Shown here piece by piece: positions 10,726 through 19,958 of a stretch of DNA of 64,000 nt. Positions within the stretch are counted from its first letter, which is position 1; every line of letters begins with the position of its first letter. Origin of the DNA: Candidatus Hydrothermarchaeum profundi (GTDB lineage: Archaea > Hydrothermarchaeota > Hydrothermarchaeia > Hydrothermarchaeales > Hydrothermarchaeaceae); assembly GCA_002011125.2 (NCBI GenBank), contig MTMF02000009.1, forward strand, positions 836,989 to 900,988. Direction: 5' to 3'. The notes beneath the pieces were generated by a model. The model was given only the letters and a program-made list of their open reading frames with translations. It made no database searches and was not told where the DNA came from. Both the position numbers and the translations under genes were made by a program.

Positions 10726-10938
10726 TTAGCAGGAGCTATGAACAATAGCTTCTTCAGGACAAGCTTCAACGCAGGCACAGCATTCTATACATTCTTCGAC
10801 ATTTGGGGCGGTAGATTTTCCGTCCACAAGCTCGTATACACTTACAGGACACACATCGACACAATCGCCATGTCCCTTGCATTTATCGTGGTCAATATTT
10901 ATCGTTACCACGTCTGACTTAAATGTTTTTACAACCAT
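10726..10938 (-). CDS. Two-cluster ferredoxin with Cys-to-His change in cluster 1
   Basis: A 70-residue soluble electron carrier. The second motif is canonical: C50, C53, C56, C60 followed by Pro. The first reads C20-x2-H23-x2-C26-x3-C30-Pro, so the second ligand is His. A [3Fe-4S] cluster or a His-ligated [4Fe-4S] cluster is therefore likely at that site. The ATG at 10938 has a clear GGAGG seven bases upstream. It lies tail-to-tail with the thioredoxin reductase gene and could be its partner, but that is inference. Confidence 0.92.
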   Translation of the reverse strand: MVVKTFKSDVVTINIDHDKCKGHGDCVDVCPVSVYELVDGKSTAPNVEECIECCACVEACPEEAIVHSSC

Positions 10939-11097
10939 CGTTTACCTCCTTTTTTGGATTTTTTAAGGATAAATTAATCCGCATACAAAATGAGGCCGGA
11001 TTTTTAACTTCACTTCTTATTTTTTAAAGTCTTATTGTAATATATCGAAAGTCTTTTCTAAATCTTCTGAGTATACCTCCAACGTAGGTTGATTTAA

Positions 11098-12042
11098 ATG
11101 GACAAGGATACGATAATGGCAATTGCTGACGCATATAGGGAGTCTAAAATCCTCCTTGCTGCCAATGAGTATGATATCTTCACTATTCTATCAAAAAGAC
11201 CGTTAATGTCTGTAGAGCTGGCAGAGTTAGTTAACGCAGACACTAGGGCATTGGAATTGTTGATGAACTCTCTTGTCGCCATGGGGTTTTTGAAAAAGAA
11301 TCGTGATAAATATTCAAACACTAAGGTTGCTGAAAAATACTTGGTTAAAAATACGCCTGATTATATTGGAGACTGGGTAAGACACGCAAATGATGGATAC
11401 CTTACTTGGGGCCGTCTTGAAGAGAGGGTATTTAAGAGCAAGCCTGTGAGAAAAGATTGGAAGGAGAGGTTTCTTAGGGCACTTGATAATACAGCTATTG
11501 AAAAGGCAGAAGAAATAATGGATAAGGTAGAATTAAAAGGGAAATGCCTACTAGATTTAGGCGGTGGTTCTGGAGCTTATTCCTGGGTTTTCGTTAAAAA
11601 ACGGGGAGGTAAGGCAACTATTGTTGAGACTCCAGAGATGGCTGATTTTACGAGGAAAATCCTTCAAGAAAAAAATGCGGAAAACATAGACGTTATTGAG
11701 GGGGATTTTTTAAAAGACCCTATTGGAGAAAGCTATGATATTGCTCTTATTTCTAACATAATCCACTTTCAAAGCATCGAGGAGAATAAGCTATTAATAA
11801 AGCGAGCATACCAAGCGCTTGTTAGGGGAGGTGCGGTGGTTATACATGATTATCTCCTTAATGATGATATGACAAGTCCTAGATTTGCAACGATATTTGC
11901 TATACATATGCTTTTAAATTCTGATGAAGGGAGGACCTATTCTTGGAGTGAGGTAGAGGGTTGGCTTAGAGAAGCAGGCTTCAGGGATCTACGCAGGTAT
12001 CAGCTTAAAGAGAGCAGGATTATAACCGGGGTGAAGCATTGA
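11098..12042 (+). CDS. SAM-dependent small-molecule O-methyltransferase
   Basis: A 314-residue protein with the architecture of the acetylserotonin O-methyltransferase group: an N-terminal winged-helix dimerisation domain (about 1-90) and a Rossmann methyltransferase domain with the SAM motif DLGGGSGAY at 153-161. HDYLLND near 250 fits the catalytic region of this family. The acceptor substrate cannot be told. Its stop overlaps the start of nth by 4 bases, but functional linkage is not obvious. Confidence 0.85.
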   Translation: MDKDTIMAIADAYRESKILLAANEYDIFTILSKRPLMSVELAELVNADTRALELLMNSLVAMGFLKKNRDKYSNTKVAEKYLVKNTPDYIGDWVRHANDGYLTWGRLEERVFKSKPVRKDWKERFLRALDNTAIEKAEEIMDKVELKGKCLLDLGGGSGAYSWVFVKKRGGKATIVETPEMADFTRKILQEKNAENIDVIEGDFLKDPIGESYDIALISNIIHFQSIEENKLLIKRAYQALVRGGAVVIHDYLLNDDMTSPRFATIFAIHMLLNSDEGRTYSWSEVEGWLREAGFRDLRRYQLKESRIITGVKH

Positions 12043-12671
12043 AGGAGGATGAGAGGGCAGTAGAAATAATAAAGCGCCTTAAAAAGGAATATTCGAATGC
12101 TAGGACTTCCCTAAAGTTTTCAAACAATTTCGAGATACTTGTTGCGACTATGCTTTCTGCTCAGAGCACAGACAAGCAGGTAAATAAAGTAACTCAAGAG
12201 CTTTTCAAAAAATACCGTAAGCCTGAGGACTACGTAAATGCTCCTCTAAGTGAACTTGAAGAAGACATTAAATCGTTGGGTATTTACCGGAACAAAGCTA
12301 GGAACATTAAAGAGACGGCTAGGATGATAGTTGAAAAGTATGGTTCTAAAGTACCAAAAACTATGGCTGAACTCCTTACTTTGCCCGGAGTTGCACGAAA
12401 AACCGCGAATATAGTTTTAGGGAACGCATATGGTATTGTAGAGGGGATAGCAGTAGACACCCATGTCACAAGGCTCTCTAGAAGGTTAGGTTTGACAAAA
12501 CACAGAGACCAGAACAAGATAGAGAGAGACCTTATGAAAATAATACCTAAAGAAGAATGGTTTAATATAACAAATCTTATGATAGCGCATGGTAGAGCGG
12601 TTTGCGTTGCAAGGAATCCGGCTCATGATAAATGCGTTTTATATGACTTATGTCCCTCTAGGGATACGTAG
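12039..12671 (+). CDS. nth: Endonuclease III (DNA glycosylase/AP lyase)
   Basis: Base excision repair enzyme that removes oxidised pyrimidines and cleaves AP sites. The helix-hairpin-helix LPGVARKTANIVLG is at 115-128 with catalytic Lys121, and catalytic Asp140 is in the VDTHVTR segment. The C-terminal Fe-S motif reads C189-x6-H196-x2-C199-x5-C205: the second of the four cluster cysteines is His. The start is TTG at 12039, overlapping the upstream stop by 4 bases, and the protein begins at the expected family N-terminus. At 210 residues the length is normal. Confidence 0.95.
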   Translation: MKEDERAVEIIKRLKKEYSNARTSLKFSNNFEILVATMLSAQSTDKQVNKVTQELFKKYRKPEDYVNAPLSELEEDIKSLGIYRNKARNIKETARMIVEKYGSKVPKTMAELLTLPGVARKTANIVLGNAYGIVEGIAVDTHVTRLSRRLGLTKHRDQNKIERDLMKIIPKEEWFNITNLMIAHGRAVCVARNPAHDKCVLYDLCPSRDT

Positions 12672-12672
12672 G

Positions 12673-13389
12673 CTACTTCTTTATTGCTTTGTATATCTTC
12701 CACTCCCGATACGCTCTATACGAGTCAGATTTCGAAAATGAGCGCAATCCGGCCTTCACGAATAATAGAGGCAGTACTTCGAAAGGCGTATTAAACGCAA
12801 GGAAACCGCCCAGTACTATAAGAGTCCAGCTAGGGGCTCCCAATAAATATGCCATAGCAAGGAAAAGCAAAAAGACAAGAGTGCTTATTATAGGTCCGGT
12901 CGCATGCATTATAGCTCTGTGGAGAGGATCAGCCCTCAGATAGGTCGAGTAATCTGTTTTTAGAGTAGGCTCTATTAAGGCAGGTCCGTCTGGAAAATAG
13001 TATAGGAACCGTATTCCGAATATTCTTCCTACTAGATAGTGCACCAAAGGATGTAGTGTTGTCATTAAGGCAAACGCTCCTATTACTAGGCCAATACCCG
13101 GGATATTTCCTGGGGTTTTGGCTGTATAAAAAACTAGAGTAATAGAAGCTAATGTGGCCGCTATTTCAATTGCATGACCAATATTTAGTGGCATAGTAAT
13201 TTTTGCCCATTTTCGGAAAATCGCCGCGTCTATCCTGCCTATCTGGTCCGCAAACTCCTCGATTAATTCTGGGTTTCTCTTGACTAAGGATACTACCCTA
13301 TAGAAACCCATCTCCTTTACTTGGTAGTTACCTCTCTTGACCTCGCCCTCGATATAATCTAATTTTTTCTTTATCTCATGTTTCTCCAT
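12673..13389 (-). CDS. Polytopic membrane protein resembling an M50 protease without its Glu
   Basis: A 238-residue protein with a soluble N-terminal helical part (1-60) and about five membrane helices. A helix carries HPLVH at 113-117, in the position and context (TLHPLVHYLVGRIFG) of the HExxH helix of site-2 proteases; GP at 165-166 and an N-x-P at 200-202 also recall that family. The glutamate is replaced by Pro, so a catalytic protease is unlikely. The ATG at 13389 is preferred to a TTG at 13431, which lacks a ribosome site. It is convergent with nth. The M50 comparison is tentative. Confidence 0.6.
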   Translation of the reverse strand: MEKHEIKKKLDYIEGEVKRGNYQVKEMGFYRVVSLVKRNPELIEEFADQIGRIDAAIFRKWAKITMPLNIGHAIEIAATLASITLVFYTAKTPGNIPGIGLVIGAFALMTTLHPLVHYLVGRIFGIRFLYYFPDGPALIEPTLKTDYSTYLRADPLHRAIMHATGPIISTLVFLLFLAMAYLLGAPSWTLIVLGGFLAFNTPFEVLPLLFVKAGLRSFSKSDSYRAYREWKIYKAIKK

Positions 13390-13477
13390 TGAAATAAGAG
13401 TATTATCTCCGAAGCATATAATCTTAACCAAGAAGAGGTGGAACCGTAAGGTGTCGCTTTAGAGCTACCGCAGGATT

Positions 13478-14668
13478 TTAAGGTCTTTTCTTCAAAAGAA
13501 GTTTCATAAACTCTTCTCCTACCAGAGAACCAGCTCTCCCGCTCTTAGCAGCTATTTCATTGAATTCAGTAACACTATCCTTCTCATTAATAGAAGAGTA
13601 TATAGAGAAAGGAACTGGGGTTTTAATATGAGTTCTAACCTTGATAGGCGTGAAATGATCAGGTAAAACCGCTATCTTATATTCTCCTTCTAGCTTATCA
13701 AGTACCCTGCCTAATAGTCTGCGATCAAAATCTTCAATTGTCTTGATTTTCATCTCTAAGTCCCCTGCGTGAGCCGCTTCATCAATGGCTTCAACATGAA
13801 CGTATACGTAATCATGATCTTCAAGGGCTTTGAGGGCGTAGTCCGCTTTTCCCTCATAGTTTGTATCGTAGTATCCTGTTGCACCGGGAACATTTATTAC
13901 ACTCATGCCTGCGTAGACGCCTATCCCCTTGATAAGGTCCACGGCCGAAACTATGGCTCCCTTCACACCATACTTTTGAAATAGGGTTTCCATCTGGGGT
14001 CTTTTTCCCTGTCCCCACAGCCATATCATATTCGCAGGGTTTTTACCTTTCTCCTCCCTTTCAATATTAATAGGGTGCTTAGATAGTATGTTCTTTGAAT
14101 CTAGAATCATATCATTTAGTTTTTCAGCGATGGGGTTATCTCTTGGTTTTATGAGATGATCGGAAATCGTTCCTCCAATTACATCGTGTGGAGGCGTACA
14201 TATTAGATCCTCATCAGCCTCTCTCAATAAAAAGAGATGTCTATAGCTTACACCTGCGTAGAATTCTCCAATCTCACTATAAGATTCGTTGAGTGTATCG
14301 ATTAGTTTTTTAGCCTCCTCAGTGGAGATATGGTCAGCACAGTAGTCTGCTAGTTTTCCGTCTTTCTCGGTTATAAGATTACACCTAAAAGCAATATCCT
14401 TTGAACCCATCTTTACCCCTATACTCGCAGCCTCTAAAGGGCCTCGCCCAGTATAATATTTTCGAGGATCGTAACCAAGAATTGAAAGATTAGCTACATC
14501 AGAGCCTGCGCCCATCTCCTCAGGTATAGTCTTAAGGGTGCCGCTTACACCTCTTGCAGCGACCTCGTCCATATTTGGTGTATTAGCTACTTGAAGCGGG
14601 GTTTTACCTCCAAGCTCTTTTATCGGGTAGTCTGCCATCCCGTCTCCAACTACAACAAGGTATTTCAT
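13478..14668 (-). CDS. apgM: 2,3-bisphosphoglycerate-independent phosphoglycerate mutase, archaeal type
   Basis: Interconverts 3- and 2-phosphoglycerate in glycolysis and gluconeogenesis. The 396-residue protein belongs to the alkaline-phosphatase superfamily. It has the archaeal ApgM N-terminus VVGDGMADYPIKELGGKTPL with metal-binding Asp, the nucleophile region GAGSDVANLSILGYDP, and the C-terminal metal sites HVEAIDEAAHAGD and LPDHFTP. Length and motifs are typical. It lies 54 bases downstream of the homoserine dehydrogenase gene on the same strand. Confidence 0.95.
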   Translation of the reverse strand: MKYLVVVGDGMADYPIKELGGKTPLQVANTPNMDEVAARGVSGTLKTIPEEMGAGSDVANLSILGYDPRKYYTGRGPLEAASIGVKMGSKDIAFRCNLITEKDGKLADYCADHISTEEAKKLIDTLNESYSEIGEFYAGVSYRHLFLLREADEDLICTPPHDVIGGTISDHLIKPRDNPIAEKLNDMILDSKNILSKHPINIEREEKGKNPANMIWLWGQGKRPQMETLFQKYGVKGAIVSAVDLIKGIGVYAGMSVINVPGATGYYDTNYEGKADYALKALEDHDYVYVHVEAIDEAAHAGDLEMKIKTIEDFDRRLLGRVLDKLEGEYKIAVLPDHFTPIKVRTHIKTPVPFSIYSSINEKDSVTEFNEIAAKSGRAGSLVGEEFMKLLLKKRP

Positions 14669-14722
14669 GGCTCAAGAACTGAAAAGATTGACGTTAAAAA
14701 TTTTTTCTTGGGCGATAGAAAT

Positions 14723-15730
14723 CTAGCTCCTTTTTCTCCATATGCTGATTATATCGCTAAGCAATGCACTGTTGGTCTCAATCGCCCCTGCGCCTTTCCC
14801 GACTATAGTGATCTCTCCTGCTATGTCTGTTTCGAACATTGCTACGTTAAGGGCACCATCTACATTTAACGGATGATTGACAGGAACTAGCCTAGGAGAG
14901 ACCTCTAACCTGCTGTTTCTAACTTCCCCTATAAGTTTTATTACATATCCCTCTTCTTTAGCGAGTTTGACGGCCTCCAAAGTCACCCTTCTTATCCCCT
15001 TCACTCGGACATCCTTATACGAGACATCCATACCCATTAATGCATTCGCTAGGATAACGAGCTTGCTAGCCGTATCAATGCCATCAATGTCGTAAGATGG
15101 GTCTGCCTCAGCAATTCCTAGCTCCTGAGACTCCCTTAGGACTATATCAAAAGGGCTTTCTTTCCTGTGCATTCCCGTCAAAATGTAGTTTGTGGTACCG
15201 TTAAGAATTCCTTCGATAGCGATTATGTCATCCCCGGATAAGCATTCTCTGGCGAGATTTATTATAGGCATGGCTCCTCCGGCAGTGGCTTCATATTTGA
15301 ATTCTACCCCGGTTTTAGATGCAGCCTCTTTCAATTTTTTAAAGCTAAGTGCGAGGGGGCCCTTATTTGAGGTCACGACATGCTTTCCAATCTCAAAGGC
15401 TTTTAGCATATGGCTCATTCCAGGTTCTCCGGTTTCTATGTTGGAGGGAGTCGCTTCTACCACAACATCTGCGGGTACTTCTTCTATTGCCTCAAGACCC
15501 GAAATCTTCTTAGCTCCTGGATAGTCTATTATTTTGCCTGTTTTTTCCATAGTTGCAAGCGCTTTCTGTAAGTTTAGTCCTTTCTCGTCTATTGCGGTGC
15601 CGCTTATATCGGATATCGAAACGACTTGTAGATCTATACCATACCTCTCCCTAAGGCTCCTTGTTTTCTTCAGTAATACCTGAGCAAAGCCTTGGCCGAT
15701 GTTGCCAAACCCTACAAGTTGAACCTTCAT
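14723..15730 (-). CDS. hom: Homoserine dehydrogenase
   Basis: Reduces aspartate semialdehyde to homoserine for threonine, methionine and isoleucine synthesis. The 335-residue protein starts with the Rossmann motif GFGNIGQG (residues 7-14) and has the family segments [20 protein letters not shown] and [11 protein letters not shown], with catalytic Lys in the [14 protein letters not shown] region. It lacks the C-terminal ACT domain found in longer bacterial enzymes. The preceding gene, overlapping by 4 bases, encodes separate ACT domains and probably supplies the regulation. Confidence 0.95.
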   Translation of the reverse strand: MKVQLVGFGNIGQGFAQVLLKKTRSLRERYGIDLQVVSISDISGTAIDEKGLNLQKALATMEKTGKIIDYPGAKKISGLEAIEEVPADVVVEATPSNIETGEPGMSHMLKAFEIGKHVVTSNKGPLALSFKKLKEAASKTGVEFKYEATAGGAMPIINLARECLSGDDIIAIEGILNGTTNYILTGMHRKESPFDIVLRESQELGIAEADPSYDIDGIDTASKLVILANALMGMDVSYKDVRVKGIRRVTLEAVKLAKEEGYVIKLIGEVRNSRLEVSPRLVPVNHPLNVDGALNVAMFETDIAGEITIVGKGAGAIETNSALLSDIISIWRKRS

Positions 15731-16233
15731 TGTCTACCTCCCCATAGAGACTTTATAATAAACAGGTCTTTTTCTTCTGCGATTTCCTCTAGCCTCTCTA
15801 AGGCTTTTTTTACCTTCGCATGTCCGGAAACCTCTATCTCCATCCTAGCAGATGACTCTTTTTCTGGATCCGGCATAGCTAGAGCTACATCCGCAACCAT
15901 AACGCCTTCGATTTCGTTTAACCGATCTATTGTATCTCTTAAGTCTGTGTCGACAATATGTCCAGTAATTACTACGACTATCTTCTCCTTTCTTTTTACC
16001 TCACCAAGCTTGGAAACCCAAATATCTCTTTTTTCAAGCTCGTTTACTATCTTGTTCAATCTATCAGGGTCTTTAACCTCAAAGGTTATATGTACAGGTA
16101 CTCTACCCCCTTTTATGGCTTCCCGCAGATGAACGATGCTTATGATATTCCCGCCGTATTCTGAAATAGGCTCTAGGGCTTTAACTAGCTGCCCTGGAAT
16201 ATCCTTTAGGACCATGTCGAGACTTACTTTCAT
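15727..16233 (-). CDS. Stand-alone ACT-domain protein, probable homoserine dehydrogenase regulator
   Basis: A 168-residue protein with two ACT-like repeats: about 1-75 ([20 protein letters not shown] is the typical first beta-loop-helix) and about 80-168. It fits the archaeal family annotated as allosteric regulator of homoserine dehydrogenase (COG2061). Its stop overlaps the hom start by 4 bases, so the two proteins are made together and probably associate, sensing an amino acid such as threonine. The effector is inferred from the pathway. Confidence 0.85.
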   Translation of the reverse strand: MKVSLDMVLKDIPGQLVKALEPISEYGGNIISIVHLREAIKGGRVPVHITFEVKDPDRLNKIVNELEKRDIWVSKLGEVKRKEKIVVVITGHIVDTDLRDTIDRLNEIEGVMVADVALAMPDPEKESSARMEIEVSGHAKVKKALERLEEIAEEKDLFIIKSLWGGRQ

Positions 16234-16309
16234 GGTTTCTTGTTACCCGGATTTCTTTTTAATTCTTTCGCAAATAGAATTATAATATCCTAGGGAGAAA
16301 TAGATACCG

Positions 16310-17275
16310 ATGGATTTGGTTTCCTTAGCCCAAGAATTAAGGAATTACATTGGGGTAGTAAGAAAGAGGAGAATAGGAACCCTAGTAAAGGAGATCGAAA
16401 AAGTCGATAGCCCCGCGGTATTAGCAAGCTTTGGAGAAGATACAGGGGTAATAGAGCTTGGGGATAGGGCTATACTATTTTCCGCTGAGGGAATATGGGA
16501 TAAGATAGTTAAAAAGAACCCTTATTGGGCTGGTTATTGTTCTGTTATAGTTAATGTTAATGATACACTGGCTATGGGAGGAAAGCCCTTAGCAATAGTT
16601 GATGTGATAGCGTCAAGTAAAGAAGAAGTCTACTTAAAAATGGCGAGAGGATTAAAAGACGCATCAGAAAAATATGGAGTACCCATCGTGAGCGGGCACT
16701 TTCATCCAGACACAGAGTATGACATGATATCAGCAGCTATCATTGGAGAGACAGATAAGGACAGCGTGATTTACAGCCACACTGCTAGGGAGGGTGATTA
16801 TATCATAATGGCTATAGATTTGAGAGGAAAATTGCACCCTGATTTTGAGTTTAACTGGGATAGCATCACAGATAAGAGGAAGGATGAAATAAAGGGACTA
16901 ATTAGGTTGATGGAAAAGCTCGGAGAAGCTAGGCTTGTAAGCGCAGGTAAAGATATTAGCAATCCAGGAATCATAGGCACTCTAGCAATGCTTTGTGAAA
17001 CAAGCGGAGTTGGAGCAATAGTGAACATCAACAGGGTCCCTCGCCCCTTTACAATAGATATTCCTCATTGGCTAAAGGTTTACCCTGGATACGGATTCAT
17101 TTTGACAGCTAGTGAAGAAAATATTAGCCATTGTTTGAAGCTTTTCAGAGAGGAAGGAATAAATGCGGAGGTAGTAGGTAGAGTAGAAAGAGAGATGAAA
17201 GTTATAATATCCGATGGACGAAAAAAGGAGGTTGTTTTTGACCTCGAAAAGGACCGGATCACTGGGACTGTTTAA
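16310..17275 (+). CDS. AIR-synthase-like protein resembling methanogenesis marker protein 2
   Basis: A 321-residue protein of the PurM/HypE/SelD/ThiL superfamily, which uses ATP to activate acids or amides. The N-terminal half has the metal/ATP segments (SFGEDTGVI, VNVNDTLAMGGKPLAIVDVI) and the C-terminal half the glycine-rich PurM C-domain (DISNPGIIGTLAMLCE). Overall layout and the N-terminal ELRNYIGVVRKRRIGTLV segment resemble methanogenesis marker protein 2, found in methanogens and some relatives, whose role is unknown. ThiL or another AIR-synthase relative cannot be excluded. It stands alone, divergent from the ACT-domain gene. Confidence 0.65.
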   Translation: MDLVSLAQELRNYIGVVRKRRIGTLVKEIEKVDSPAVLASFGEDTGVIELGDRAILFSAEGIWDKIVKKNPYWAGYCSVIVNVNDTLAMGGKPLAIVDVIASSKEEVYLKMARGLKDASEKYGVPIVSGHFHPDTEYDMISAAIIGETDKDSVIYSHTAREGDYIIMAIDLRGKLHPDFEFNWDSITDKRKDEIKGLIRLMEKLGEARLVSAGKDISNPGIIGTLAMLCETSGVGAIVNINRVPRPFTIDIPHWLKVYPGYGFILTASEENISHCLKLFREEGINAEVVGRVEREMKVIISDGRKKEVVFDLEKDRITGTV

Positions 17276-17344
17276 TGGAGGAGGATAGCATATAGGATGC
17301 GAGTACAAAGTCTTAGAAGTGATAATGAGTAATGGATAGGTTTT

Positions 17345-18664
17345 TCAGCGCTCTATTACTGCGAGGAAGGTTGCTAATGGTATTATTAAAGGCTTTGTAG
17401 AGAATTTGTTTTTCGAGATTATGATAAACTCTTTCAAATTTTTAGGGCGAGAGGCTGTGAATTTATCACTCCACTTGACTTCAAATCCCTTTAAACCGTC
17501 TTCATCGTTTATGACGACATCTACTTCGCTGGAATTCCTCCAGTAGAATATGTTCTCTACAATTCCACTTAAATGCGTGGCGACTGAGGACTCTGCGAGT
17601 ATGCTTTCTCGGTTTTTCAATCTTACCATACACCACTCTTCAAATATTTCTAATAAGAGGGGGTCTATGAAATGTATTTTCTTGTTTTTTCCAAATTTTA
17701 TAGTTCTAGCGCTAATGTCTACGTGATAAAGGACGATAAGTGCGAACATAGATCGAAGCAACTCTACATATTTAGCAACAGTCTTCGGTGATTTTATCTC
17801 TATTTCCTTGGATATGCCCTCCCAGCTTACTGGTGTCTGCAATTTTTCAAGAAGGGATTTTAGGATTTCTCTTGCGATGATGTCACTTCTCCCTGATTTA
17901 AGAATCCCAGTTTTTATCCAGCTTAGATATGCTTTCTTCGCTTCCTCTTTTTCTTCTAAAGCCAAAGGAAAGCCGCCATAGTTGAAGTATTTCTCAAGAA
18001 GAGAATTAAGCTCCTTAATAAAAACCATGGCTTGGATCGATTTTTCCTCTAATTCTTCAGTTGTTATTCTTTCAACAGGGGATATCTTCTCATAAAGCTG
18101 AGGGCTCATAACTTTAATGAACTCTCTAAAGGATAAAGGGAGAAGGAGATAGTCACGTCCCTTACCTCTTCTTCCAGGAAAAAGCTCTGTCTGCCTCTTT
18201 ACACTAATACTGGTCGAGCCGGTTAAAACTACAACATCATCTTTTAGTCTCCCTCTGTCTACTAAAGATTTTATTGCCCGATACCATTCAGCAGGAGAGG
18301 TTATCTCGTCTAAGAAAATACATGAGCTTTTTATTTTTGATTTATCTTTTAGTTCTAGATAAGTCTCCAATACTTCGAGAAGTTCCTTATAATCGGCAAG
18401 CTCTTCACAGTTAAAATAAAACAGGCTTCTAGGATCTCTATCTTCAAGAAGCTTCCTAATTAACAATTTTAATGTCGTTGTTTTTCCAACTTGTCTTGGA
18501 CCAAGCAGGATATGAAGTGAAAAAGGTTCTAGCGTAATACTTCCTACTAATTCAGGTGTCCAATGATATTTCCTCTCCTTCCATTTGACAATATCGTAGT
18601 CCTCTTCTATTAATCTCTTATCCTTCCACCAGGCATTCTGTTCAACTAAGATACCTATATCCAT
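17345..18664 (-). CDS. AAA_14/DUF4143 ATPase
   Basis: A 439-residue AAA+ ATPase of the large archaeal/bacterial family with a DUF4143 C-terminal domain, often lineage-expanded and of unclear function. The P-loop GPRQVGKTT is at about 55-63 and Walker B is SCIFLDEI. Near the C-terminus EVDVVINDEDGLKGFEVKW resembles the nuclease-like fold core (E-V-D...E-V-K) seen in these proteins. The ATG at 18664 is chosen; a longer frame from GTG at 18727 would translate through two palindromic repeats that look regulatory. It follows the DUF362 gene on the same strand. Confidence 0.85.
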   Translation of the reverse strand: MDIGILVEQNAWWKDKRLIEEDYDIVKWKERKYHWTPELVGSITLEPFSLHILLGPRQVGKTTTLKLLIRKLLEDRDPRSLFYFNCEELADYKELLEVLETYLELKDKSKIKSSCIFLDEITSPAEWYRAIKSLVDRGRLKDDVVVLTGSTSISVKRQTELFPGRRGKGRDYLLLPLSFREFIKVMSPQLYEKISPVERITTEELEEKSIQAMVFIKELNSLLEKYFNYGGFPLALEEKEEAKKAYLSWIKTGILKSGRSDIIAREILKSLLEKLQTPVSWEGISKEIEIKSPKTVAKYVELLRSMFALIVLYHVDISARTIKFGKNKKIHFIDPLLLEIFEEWCMVRLKNRESILAESSVATHLSGIVENIFYWRNSSEVDVVINDEDGLKGFEVKWSDKFTASRPKNLKEFIIISKNKFSTKPLIIPLATFLAVIER

Positions 18665-18666
18665 AT

Positions 18667-18716
18667 CAGTATTTAGAATACCGGTAATTAAATGTTTTTC
18701 GGTATTTAGAATACCG
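18667..18716 (-). promoter_or_regulatory. Twin palindromic operator upstream of the AAA ATPase gene
   Basis: Two 17-base copies at 18667-18683 and 18700-18716, spaced 33 bases apart (about three helical turns). The second is a perfect dyad, CGGTATT-TAG-AATACCG; the first differs at one base. Between them, on the minus strand, is an AT-rich TATA-like stretch, and the ATG follows within a few bases of the first copy. This is the layout expected for a repressor that blocks TBP or TFB. They lie in the gap after the DUF362 stop. Confidence 0.55.
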
Positions 18717-18720
18717 ATAA

Positions 18721-19635
18721 TCACCACATCAACTGTAACTGATACTTTGGATGAGGCTTGAATTTCTTCTCAATGATTTCACAGGATATCTCAATATCCT
18801 CGGAAGAGGGAGCCTTCAAATAGTAAAGGTATCCTACCTTTCTAGGATTAAAACCCATTAATTTAGTACAAATAACATCACATTCTACAGGATCGCCTGC
18901 TAGCGCCATATCCCACGGCACAGGGTCTCCTCCAGTAGGACCGGCTCCTTCCATGCCCACGTAGCCGTCTATAACCCCAAGAGCCGGCTTAGAGTATTCT
19001 ATGAGGGTTACGAGGTTCTTATGGATGACTTTTGCTCCCAGTATGTACCTCTCTTTTTCTACTTCTGTTGAAGAGTACAGTTTCCTTAAGACCTTAAACT
19101 TTGATAAATGGGAGGCTACTTTCCTTATGGGTTTTATCGCCATTGCCTTTGAAAAGAGGGATACATAGCCGTGAACCTTGGTTCGATCCCTAGGATGCAC
19201 AAATCCCAGCATGTTCTTAAGGGTCAGAGTTACAATAGCATGGTCATGGGTTTTAGGCAGAGCTAATGATATAATCTGCTCTTTGGCTAGCCTTGATATT
19301 CTTACTTTCTGTGGTTGCCCATATATGTCCAGAAATTCAATTTCATTCCAATCAGAAGTATGATTAATATCCACTAAATCTATTCCATACTCCTTAGCAA
19401 TTGCTTTGTAACCTAGAGAGGAGAAGAGTTCTCCGGTATCCACTGCGCTACCCTCTGCTATAATATCTATATCTATCGAATCAACCACAGCTCTTACTGC
19501 ATCTATATGAGTAGCGGCAAGTCCCCCAGTTACCAGATTAGGCTTCAAAATAGTCTTTCGTTTAGGGAGCCTTATATTTTCAAGAACCGCTTTTATGTTT
19601 TTGTATCTTCCTAACCCTTGGCTTGCGTATATCAT
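18721..19635 (-). CDS. DUF362 domain protein
   Basis: A 304-residue protein of the DUF362 family (COG2006), recognised from KPNLVTGG near residue 30, the [11 protein letters not shown] segment, [21 protein letters not shown] and the C-terminal [26 protein letters not shown]. Members are sometimes fused to ferredoxin domains and are thought to be redox or metal-linked, but the activity is unknown; no ferredoxin part is present here. It overlaps the acylphosphatase gene upstream by 4 bases. Confidence 0.85.
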   Translation of the reverse strand: MIYASQGLGRYKNIKAVLENIRLPKRKTILKPNLVTGGLAATHIDAVRAVVDSIDIDIIAEGSAVDTGELFSSLGYKAIAKEYGIDLVDINHTSDWNEIEFLDIYGQPQKVRISRLAKEQIISLALPKTHDHAIVTLTLKNMLGFVHPRDRTKVHGYVSLFSKAMAIKPIRKVASHLSKFKVLRKLYSSTEVEKERYILGAKVIHKNLVTLIEYSKPALGVIDGYVGMEGAGPTGGDPVPWDMALAGDPVECDVICTKLMGFNPRKVGYLYYLKAPSSEDIEISCEIIEKKFKPHPKYQLQLMW

Positions 19636-19913
19636 CTGAAGTATCTTATCTCGAAGCTATCAAATTCTCCCTTGTATTCCTCCCACTTAACGTCAACACG
19701 GTCAACCCTGGCATATGAGGGGCCCTTATGGCACCATTTTATTATCTCATCTACCTTTTCTTTCTCTCCCTCAAATACTGCTTCCACTCTACCATCAGGC
19801 AGGTTCCTAACCCAGCCTTTAACTCCTAATCTCACAGCCTCCTCTTTTGTATAAGCCCTGAAAAAAACTCCTTGCACTCGACCGGAGATGTATACATGAG
19901 CCCTGGTCTTCAT
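19632..19913 (-). CDS. acyP: Acylphosphatase
   Basis: A 93-residue enzyme hydrolysing acyl phosphates. It has the family core [19 protein letters not shown] with the phosphate-binding loop and catalytic Arg (about residue 23), and [17 protein letters not shown] with the catalytic Asn (about 41). Length is normal. Its stop overlaps the DUF362 start by 4 bases; a shared function is not evident. Confidence 0.95.
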   Translation of the reverse strand: MKTRAHVYISGRVQGVFFRAYTKEEAVRLGVKGWVRNLPDGRVEAVFEGEKEKVDEIIKWCHKGPSYARVDRVDVKWEEYKGEFDSFEIRYFR

Positions 19914-19958
19914 ATAAGAAACAGTTTATATTTTTTAGATAAATAAAAGTTATCTACG

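Noticed and set aside
18665-18727. N-terminal extension of the AAA ATPase from GTG 18727
   Set aside because: It would consist of the translated palindromes; the ATG at 18664 gives a normal protein and leaves the repeats as an intergenic operator, though the alternative is not excluded.
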